From NCBI GenBank assembly GCA_902493515.1, contig CABUPE010000031.1:1-27282 (forward strand): a stretch of DNA of 27,282 nt, given 5' to 3'. Below the pieces are notes generated by a model. It was not told where the DNA came from, did no database searches, and saw nothing but the letters and a program-made list of their open reading frames with translations. This DNA comes from an uncultured Collinsella sp. (GTDB lineage: Bacteria > Actinomycetota > Coriobacteriia > Coriobacteriales > Coriobacteriaceae). Positions 1 through 4,705 of this stretch are shown here, in pieces; within the stretch, counting starts at the first letter, position 1, and each line of letters begins with the position of its first letter. Made by a program: the position numbers and the translations under genes.

Positions 1-18
1 CGTAGCGGGTGGTTTAAA

Positions 19-39
19 GCTGGCCGCTGCGCGGCCAGC
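19..39. repeat. Short perfect hairpin at the window edge
   Basis: A 9-bp perfect inverted repeat (19-27 with 31-39) encloses a 3-base loop. No clear T-run follows on either strand. It may be the end of a gene lying outside the window or a small palindromic repeat; the sequence does not decide this. Confidence 0.4.
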
Positions 40-59
40 AGACTAAAGTCTTGAAATGA

Positions 60-100
60 AAAAGGCGAGGCATAGACCTTCTGGTCATGCCTCGCCTTTT
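60..100 (-). terminator. Intrinsic terminator after the lipoprotein gene
   Basis: A 14-bp outer stem (60-73 with 87-100) continues, after a 1-base bulge at 74, into an inner GACC/GGTC stem with a TTCT loop. On the minus strand the stem is followed by five T residues (positions 63 down to 59). Because the stem ends in A/T runs on both sides it could act in both directions. Confidence 0.75.
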
Positions 101-170
101 GAATGACAAATTGTCGTCCTGGGCGGCGCGCAGCGTCAACTGGTTACGCGGTTCGTAGAACCGCGTAACC
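60..170 (-). repeat. Structured 3'-UTR element, copy 1
   Basis: Directly after the stop of the 173-730 gene there is a 13-bp perfect stem with a 3-base loop (142-154 with 158-170). Then come a conserved GCGCAGCGTC block (plus-strand sense, 128-137), an ATTGTC block, and the terminator hairpin at 60-100. A second element with the same order, blocks and stem geometry but different stem sequences lies at 3484-3588 after pyrE. The order of parts is seen directly; that it is one functional RNA element is inference. Confidence 0.6.
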
Positions 171-172
171 CC

Positions 173-730
173 CTAGCTCAGCATTGCATCCATCATCTCG
201 GAGTTGACGGAGTCGTCGGCAGACCACTCGCCGTCGTCGTTGCAGGTGTACTTGAAGATAACCGTGGTCTTCCTGGGCTCGGTGGCCTTGGTCACATCGA
301 CCATAACCTGACCGGCCATCTTGTACAGCTCGTCATCGGAAGGAACCGTGTCAAGCGCGGCGACCTTCTCCTGATACTGGGTGGAGAAGTCCTCGACGAT
401 CTTGTTCATAGACTTGCAGGTGATAGAGACCTCGGCGGTCGCGACACCCTTGTCCTCGTCGACCGTCACGTCGCCGATCTTGTAGTCAAAGCCCTCGAGA
501 TAGGTCTTGGCATACTCCTTGGGATCGATACCCAGCTGCTCGAACTCGTCGCCCGAAGCTTCCTCCAGACCAGAAAGGAAGTCGTCGCCACCGTTCTTGA
601 CCTCGTCAAACTGCGTCGTAAGATCCTCGGTGATGAGCTCCTCAACCGAAGGACCTCCACAGCCGGAAAGCACGACCACGCATGCAACCAAGACGGCCAT
701 GAGGGGCGCAAGCAGCAGCTTCTTTTTCAT
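173..730 (-). CDS. Small secreted lipoprotein of unknown function
   Basis: This encodes 185 aa. I chose the ATG at 730 because a good GGAGG Shine-Dalgarno lies just upstream; an upstream extension to 775 adds 15 residues without a better signal. The N-terminus has a KKK charged start, a hydrophobic stretch and a lipobox LSGC with the lipidated Cys at residue 24. The rest is acidic and probably folds outside the membrane. It resembles the small Firmicutes/Actinobacteria lipoproteins annotated as DUF5105-like, but I do not recognise a catalytic motif. It stands alone, is transcribed on the minus strand, and ends 3 bases before a strong hairpin. A role as a cell-surface or stress lipoprotein is only a guess. 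Confidence 0.85.
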   Translation of the reverse strand: MKKKLLLAPLMAVLVACVVVLSGCGGPSVEELITEDLTTQFDEVKNGGDDFLSGLEEASGDEFEQLGIDPKEYAKTYLEGFDYKIGDVTVDEDKGVATAEVSITCKSMNKIVEDFSTQYQEKVAALDTVPSDDELYKMAGQVMVDVTKATEPRKTTVIFKYTCNDDGEWSADDSVNSEMMDAMLS

Positions 731-966
731 GTTGTTCCTCCCAATGAGCGGCACCGCGCTTCCCGGACGCGGCACACGTTGTAATAAGTAAGCTCATACT
801 ATCCACTTATGAACACCCTCGGCAACGCGAAGGCGCGGTCGGTTCGTTTTAGCGTCCGAACGGTTTGCAAGCCCGCCCAACGCGCAATAAAACGCTTCCC
901 CACGGTGCAATAAAAAAGGTGGCCGGAAAACCCGACCACCCTTGCACATCCTTTGAACGCCGCAGT

Positions 967-1503
967 TTACTTGCGAACGACCTTAACGATGGCGTCACCG
1001 GCGGCGACGGCGGACTCTGCCTCAACGGTGAGCTCGACGTCGGCAAACTCGGCGGTGTTGGACACGGCCACCACGACGCAGTCCTTGTAACCGGCAGCGG
1101 CGATCTTGGCGCGGTCGATCTTGAGTATGGGCTGGCCGGCCTTCACAACGTCGTCGGCCTTGACGAAGCCCTCGAAGCCATCGCCGTTCATGTTGACGGT
1201 ATCGACGCCAACGTGCACCAGAACCTCGATGCCGCTATCGGACTGCAGACCCACGGCGTGACCCATGGTGACGGTCACCTTACCGTCGCAGGGAGCGTAG
1301 ACCAGATCGTCCTCGGGCCACACGGCACAGCCCTTGCCCAGAACCTCGCCACCAAAGACGGGATCGGGCACGTCGGCCATCTTGATGACCTTGCCCTTGA
1401 CGGGCGAGCACAGCACGTCGGCGCCGGCAGAAGCAGAGATGGAGGCCGGAGCAGCGGCAGCCGCGGGCTCAGCCTTCTTCTTGAACATATCAAACAGACC
1501 CAT
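967..1503 (-). CDS. crr: PTS glucose-type EIIA phosphocarrier protein
   Basis: This 178-aa cytoplasmic phosphocarrier passes phosphate from HPr to a sugar EIIB domain. The core matches the EIIA-Glc family: the SPVKGKV segment near residue 33, the first active-site histidine in GHAVGLQSDSG (H82) and the phosphorylated histidine in VLVHVGVDTV (H97). The first 27 residues are an Ala/Pro-rich extension after MGLFDMFKKK, possibly an amphipathic or basic membrane-contact tail like that of E. coli EIIA-Glc. The start at 1503 is supported by an AGAGGAG ribosome-binding site; the open frame runs further upstream without start signals. No EIIB, EIIC, HPr or EI gene is adjacent, so it is an orphan EIIA that probably serves several permeases encoded elsewhere. 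Confidence 0.92.
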   Translation of the reverse strand: MGLFDMFKKKAEPAAAAAPASISASAGADVLCSPVKGKVIKMADVPDPVFGGEVLGKGCAVWPEDDLVYAPCDGKVTVTMGHAVGLQSDSGIEVLVHVGVDTVNMNGDGFEGFVKADDVVKAGQPILKIDRAKIAAAGYKDCVVVAVSNTAEFADVELTVEAESAVAAGDAIVKVVRK

Positions 1504-1842
1504 ACGTTTTCTCCTCTTGATTAAGCGCAACGTTGTGCGCATGCCTACGGTAATTATAGTGCCAAATGGTTCAAATGCTAAGGTGGGGACTCGAATCGCG
1601 AGCCCTTCCCGGTAGTGCTCGTGGGATGAGCATCTCCTTTGTATCGCGGGTCGATAAGCCGAGTACCGCCCGCGCACGGGACGGGCAGAAGCGGGCGCGC
1701 CAAACCCGGCACTTCTTTTCGCTCTCGAGTCCTGTCGCCGCCTTGTCCCTAACACTTCCTGACACCGACCGAAGCGTGCCAAAATAAACCTGTCCCTTTT
1801 TGGTAGGTTTGGCGAGTGTGGATTTTTGGACGCTTAACTAGC
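1504..1842. other. Gene-free stretch upstream of the EIIA gene
   Basis: No convincing coding region is seen. The stretch must hold the EIIA promoter (minus strand), but no strong -10/-35 pair stands out. Near 1788-1810 there is a fragment of the kind AACCTGTCCCTTTTTGG, resembling the GTCCC-containing repeats elsewhere in the window. A tRNA-like TTCGA segment near 1590 (minus) does not fold as a tRNA. Confidence 0.4.
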
Positions 1843-1912
1843 GAACGTGGATAATCTCCCACTTTGACTTTGAGGCCGTCACCGAGCCAAAAACGGGAGA
1901 TTATCCACGTTC
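1843..1912. repeat. Long palindrome family C, left of the Fic gene
   Basis: Two perfect 18-bp arms (1843-1860 and 1895-1912) flank a 34-base centre. The arms carry GGATAATCTCCC and its complement. The flanking and central blocks CACTTTGA and GCCAAAAACGGG are shared with the copy at 3285-3348. The two copies bracket the Fic gene in the same orientation. Confidence 0.85.
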
Positions 1913-1956
1913 ATTTTGGATGACCCCCTTGTACCAAGCCGAGCTCCATGGTCAAG

Positions 1957-2059
1957 TAATAACGACTTCTCATCATTAGATTGTTTGCATCAATTCTAAT
2001 AACTGTTTAATCCTTAAACTCGTTATTAGAATTGATATGATTAGCCTAATAACGAGTTT
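1957..2059 (+). promoter_or_regulatory. Operator/promoter region of the Fic gene
   Basis: A large dyad is visible: 15-bp arms 1989-2003 and 2022-2036, with an inner GTTTAA/TTAAAC pair (2005-2010, 2014-2019). The unit CTAATAACGAGTTT recurs exactly at 2046-2059 and inverted at 2016-2029, with degenerate copies at 1957-1968 and 1997-2008. A possible -10 is TATGAT at 2036-2041 with a weak -35 TTAAAC at 2014-2019 (16-base spacing), so the dyad would cover the promoter. Because the Fic protein ends in a winged-helix-like domain, autoregulation through these sites is a reasonable inference. Confidence 0.6.
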
Positions 2060-2085
2060 CCGGCACTAAAGATATGGAGGGCGCG

Positions 2086-3258
2086 ATGCAAATCGAGGAG
2101 AACGGCCAGGGAACGCTCCGCAATAATCTATCGGGGAAATTGGCTTACTATTCGTTTTTTCCAACGCCCTTGCAATCATTGAGGCAGCTAAACCTCACCG
2201 AGGAAACCTATCGCACGCTTTCCGCATGCTCACGAAAGCTTGGAGAGCTTGAAGGCATGCTCTACTTTGTTCCCAACGCCGACATGTATCTGACAATGTA
2301 CGTGCGCAAAGAAGCACTCCTTTCTTCGCAAATTGAGGGAACCCAGTGCACGTTTGACGACCTACTTAGTCCATCGCAAACACAGCTCCATCATAAAGAT
2401 GTCGCAGACGTCGTGAATTACGTCCGTGCTGTCGACCGTGGCGTAGAACTGCTCAAAAAGATGCCCTTGTGCACGAGACTTCTTAGGCAAGTTCATGCGG
2501 TCCTGCTGGACGGAGTGCGCGGAACGGAGAAGAATCCAGGCGAGCTGCGCTCCTCACAAAACTGGATTGGCCCCTCAGGCTGCACCATTGCAACCGCATC
2601 GTTTGTCCCTCCAAACATTGAAGATTTGAGTAACACGCTCCAGGACCTCGAACGCTTTATCAATGAGCCTCAAGTCGAAATGGATCCGATTGTGCGGGCG
2701 GCGCTCGTCCATTACCAATTTGAAACTGCCCATCCATTCCTAGACGGAAACGGTCGCCTGGGCAGGCTTCTCATTACACTTATGCTCATCAATGATGGCG
2801 TTCTTCATTCTTGCTTGTTCTATCCATCGTTCCAGTTCAAGAAAAATCGAAGCGAGTACTACCGGCAACTCACATCCGTAAGGGAGAGAGGCACTTACGA
2901 GGAATGGATAGAGTTTTTCTGCAACAGTCTTCTCGAGAGTGCGAAGGACTCGGTAGGGTCTTTAAAAAACCTTGTTGACCTCCATAACCGTTCCACAGCA
3001 ACCATTACCGAAAATCTCGGAAGGACCGCTGCAAACGGGCAAAGGCTGTTGGGCATTCTTGAAGAGCACCCCATCGTCGACACCGCATTCATCGCTGCCC
3101 AACTTGATATCGGCAGGAGTACCGCGAGCTCGCTCGTCAAATCATTTGAAGAATTGGGTATCCTCCGTCCGCTCGACGAGTCAAGACAGAGATACCGGCA
3201 GTACGGGTATGAAGAGTATCTTTCGATTCTCAGGGAAGACGCCGAGCCGATTAGATAG
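2086..3258 (+). CDS. Fic-family AMP transferase with C-terminal winged helix
   Basis: This encodes 390 aa. The Fic core contains the full catalytic motif HPFLDGNGRLGR (H216 to R227), so nucleotidyl (usually AMP) transfer to a protein hydroxyl is expected. N-terminally, a Fic_N-like region holds SSQIEG (S80 to G85), matching the (S/T)xxxE(G/N) inhibitory helix of class II Fic proteins; E84 should block ATP until released. Residues about 318-362 read as a winged helix (DIGRSTASSLVKSFEELGIL), suggesting DNA binding. I chose the ATG at 2086 because GGAGG lies 5 bases upstream; the ATG at 2074 has no such site. No antitoxin or partner gene is adjacent. The gene is isolated among minus-strand genes, sits between two copies of one palindrome, and its upstream region is unusually A+T-rich, all pointing to acquisition. 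The target protein is unknown. Confidence 0.92.
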   Translation: MQIEENGQGTLRNNLSGKLAYYSFFPTPLQSLRQLNLTEETYRTLSACSRKLGELEGMLYFVPNADMYLTMYVRKEALLSSQIEGTQCTFDDLLSPSQTQLHHKDVADVVNYVRAVDRGVELLKKMPLCTRLLRQVHAVLLDGVRGTEKNPGELRSSQNWIGPSGCTIATASFVPPNIEDLSNTLQDLERFINEPQVEMDPIVRAALVHYQFETAHPFLDGNGRLGRLLITLMLINDGVLHSCLFYPSFQFKKNRSEYYRQLTSVRERGTYEEWIEFFCNSLLESAKDSVGSLKNLVDLHNRSTATITENLGRTAANGQRLLGILEEHPIVDTAFIAAQLDIGRSTASSLVKSFEELGILRPLDESRQRYRQYGYEEYLSILREDAEPIR

Positions 3259-3284
3259 GCATCGCAGCCCAAGCAAATTAAAGC

Positions 3285-3348
3285 GAGCGCGGATAATCTC
3301 CCACTTTGAGCCCGCACACAGGCCAAAAACGGGAGATTATCCACGCTC
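3285..3348. repeat. Long palindrome family C, right of the Fic gene
   Basis: Arms 3285-3302 and 3331-3348 match the copy at 1843-1912. Relative to that copy, one stem pair has changed from A-T to G-C on both sides (compensatory), and one position is C opposite A, which would be a G-U pair in a minus-strand transcript. It begins 26 bases after the Fic stop codon. Confidence 0.85.
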
Positions 3349-3357
3349 ATTTCTAAC

Positions 3358-3413
3358 TAGTCATTGGGGACGCTCTTAAACGACCAGTCAAACAAGAACG
3401 TCCCCAATGACTA
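3358..3413. repeat. Long palindrome family D (GTCCCC type)
   Basis: Perfect 15-bp arms (3358-3372 with 3399-3413) carry CATTGGGGACG and its complement. The inner TCTT/AAGA pair extends the stem. Part of the right arm (ACGTCCCCAATGA) recurs at 9400-9412. Confidence 0.8.
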
Positions 3414-3483
3414 CTACGGCAACACCGATGTTTTGGCAACGCCAGCGAGCGGGTCGCATTTGAGACAAGGTGACGTGAAACGA

Positions 3484-3512
3484 AAGGGCGCTGACCTTCT
3501 GGTCGCGCCCTT
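3484..3512 (-). terminator. Terminator-like hairpin after pyrE
   Basis: An 8-bp outer stem (3484-3491 with 3505-3512), a 1-base bulge (3492) and an inner GACC/GGTC stem with a TTCT loop repeat the architecture at 60-100. The minus-strand T-run is short (TTTCGTTTC), so termination is less certain. Confidence 0.6.
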
Positions 3513-3588
3513 GAAGTTGAACGTCAGATTGTCCAAATGCGGCCCGCGCAGCGTCGAGCAGTTACGGCGTTTGGTAAAACGCCGTAAC
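3484..3588 (-). repeat. Structured 3'-UTR element, copy 2
   Basis: A 12-bp stem with a 4-base loop (3561-3572 with 3577-3588) touches the pyrE stop codon. It is followed on the minus strand by the conserved block GCGCAGCGTC (3546-3555 in plus sense), an ATTGTC block, and the bulged hairpin at 3484-3512. The order, spacing, bulge and TTCT loop match copy 1 (60-170), while both stems differ in sequence yet remain paired. Confidence 0.6.
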
Positions 3589-4268
3589 TAACGTGCTCCG
3601 TACTGCTCGTAGTAGGCGTCGATGGCGGTCTTGAGCTCGTCGTCGATGACAACCTTGCCGTCGATCTCGTGGTTGTAGAGGGTCTCGACGACCTCAGCCA
3701 TGGAGACGATGCTCGCGACGGGGAAACCGTACTTGGCCTCGATCTCCTTCTGCGCGGTGGTCACACCGCCCTTGCCGACCTCCATGCGGTTGAGGGACAC
3801 GATCAGGCCCTTGATCTCGACATCGGCAGCAGCCTTGACCTTGGGATAGGTCTCGTCGATGGACTTGCCGCTGGTGGTAACGTCCTCGACCATGACCACA
3901 CGGTCGCCGTCCTTGGGCTCATAACCCAGCAGGTTGCCCTTATCGGCACCGTGGTCCTTGGCCTCCTTGCGGTCGCAGCAGTACTTGACCTCCTTGCCGT
4001 ACAGCTCGTGGTAGGCAATTGCGGTCACGACGGCCAGCGGAATACCCTTGTAGGCCGGTCCAAACAGCACATCAAAGTCGTCGCCAAAGTTATCGTGGAT
4101 GGCCTGGGCGTAATACTCGCCCAGCTTCTTGAGCTGATAGCCCGTCACGTAAGCGCCGGCGTTCATAAAGAACGGGGACTGACGGCCGCTCTTGAGCGTA
4201 AAGCTGCCGAACTTAAGGACGTCGGACTCGACCATAAACTTGATGAACTCTTGCTTGTAAGCCTCCAT
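3588..4268 (-). CDS. pyrE: Orotate phosphoribosyltransferase
   Basis: This 226-aa cytosolic enzyme joins orotate and PRPP to give orotidine 5'-monophosphate in de novo pyrimidine synthesis. The PRPP-binding signature VVMVEDVTTSGKS lies at residues 124-136, and the flexible catalytic-loop region (DRKEAKDHG) at 99-107. The N-terminal FTLKSGRQSPFFMN stretch is typical of PyrE. The start at 4268 has a GAGGAG ribosome-binding site. It is the usual length for the family and is not accompanied by other pyr genes here. Its stop codon overlaps the first stem of the structured 3' element. Confidence 0.95.
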   Translation of the reverse strand: MEAYKQEFIKFMVESDVLKFGSFTLKSGRQSPFFMNAGAYVTGYQLKKLGEYYAQAIHDNFGDDFDVLFGPAYKGIPLAVVTAIAYHELYGKEVKYCCDRKEAKDHGADKGNLLGYEPKDGDRVVMVEDVTTSGKSIDETYPKVKAAADVEIKGLIVSLNRMEVGKGGVTTAQKEIEAKYGFPVASIVSMAEVVETLYNHEIDGKVVIDDELKTAIDAYYEQYGAR

Positions 4269-4398
4269 GCGGGCTCCTCTCGTAATCGCGTACGTGCCTT
4301 CCAGTTTAGCGCAGGCGAAGCGTCGATGCGGGCGCGCTTTGGGGCCACGGCATTCTGTAAAGGCTTTGTCAGGGGGAATGGTTTTCCGAACAATGGGG

Positions 4399-4427
4399 TT
4401 GACATGTCAAACCCCCTCATCAAGAAT
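4399..4427 (+). promoter_or_regulatory. Putative promoter of the mgtA leader transcript
   Basis: TTGACA (4399-4404) and AAGAAT (4422-4427) are separated by 17 bases. The -35 box lies inside a perfect 12-base palindrome TTGACATGTCAA (4399-4410), extended by GGGGT/ACCCC flanks. This suggests an operator over the promoter. The start of transcription would be near 4434, giving a leader of about 270 bases before mgtA. Confidence 0.45.
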
Positions 4428-4444
4428 ACGGGCGGATTAAAAAG

Positions 4445-4657
4445 GGGTACGAGATACCCAAAGCGCGCTGCGCTCAGCCTTTAGGAGGTGTGCCATGGAA
4501 GGCAGTCCTAGTCGAAAAACCTGCATGTCGCCCTCGGCACGCCGCGAGGACTCCGCACACGCATAAACGCCACCGGCAGATCGCCAAAACCACCGCAAAG
4601 GCGCGCTGCACCCTTTGTGGGCTCAAGAGCTTGACGTGAGCGACATCTAGGTTTTTT
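4445..4657 (+). promoter_or_regulatory. Structured leader region of the mgtA transcript
   Basis: The leader holds several pairings: GGGTA/TACCC (4445-4449 with 4455-4459), AGCGC/GCGCT (4462-4474), and CCGCAAAGG with CCTTTGTGG (4593-4601 with 4612-4620, one G-U). CTAGG (4647-4651) immediately precedes a six-T run (4652-4657). CTAGG could pair with CCTAG (4507-4511), which lies inside the small leader ORF. No M-box (ykoK) consensus is recognisable. An attenuation role is inference. Confidence 0.35.
4495..4566 (+). CDS. Putative 23-aa leader peptide ahead of mgtA
   Basis: A short ORF starts with ATG 6 bases after AGGAGG (4483-4488), one of the best ribosome-binding sites in the window, and ends at TAA (4564-4566). 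The peptide begins MEGSPSRKTC and ends REDSAHA. It lies about 140 bases upstream of mgtA in the likely transcript. Salmonella mgtA is controlled by translation of the leader peptide MgtL, which is short and rich in E, P and D near its start; the analogy is suggestive, not proven. The ORF is too short for codon statistics. Confidence 0.4.
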   Translation: MEGSPSRKTCMSPSARREDSAHA

Positions 4658-4705
4658 GAAGCAAATACGACACGTACGCTAACTCCCCTCAACAAGGAGG
4701 ACCCT

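Noticed and set aside
1570..1640. tRNA-like segment (ATTCGAGTCCCC on the minus strand)
   Set aside because: The bases flanking the apparent T-loop do not pair, and no acceptor, D or anticodon arm can be drawn.
1711..1722. 12-mer ACTTCTTTTCGC shared upstream of the EIIA and GH1 genes (also 19612-19623)
   Set aside because: In 27 kb about twenty pairs of identical 12-mers are expected by chance, and the flanks do not match well enough to call a shared operator.
3364..3591. 75-aa open frame between Fic and pyrE
   Set aside because: It runs through palindrome D and the structured 3' element, so it is explained by those repeats and has no ribosome-binding site.
4431..4705. M-box (ykoK) magnesium riboswitch
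   Set aside because: The conserved GAGGCTCCTAT-type core and the characteristic loops are not present; only generic hairpins and the small ORF are seen.
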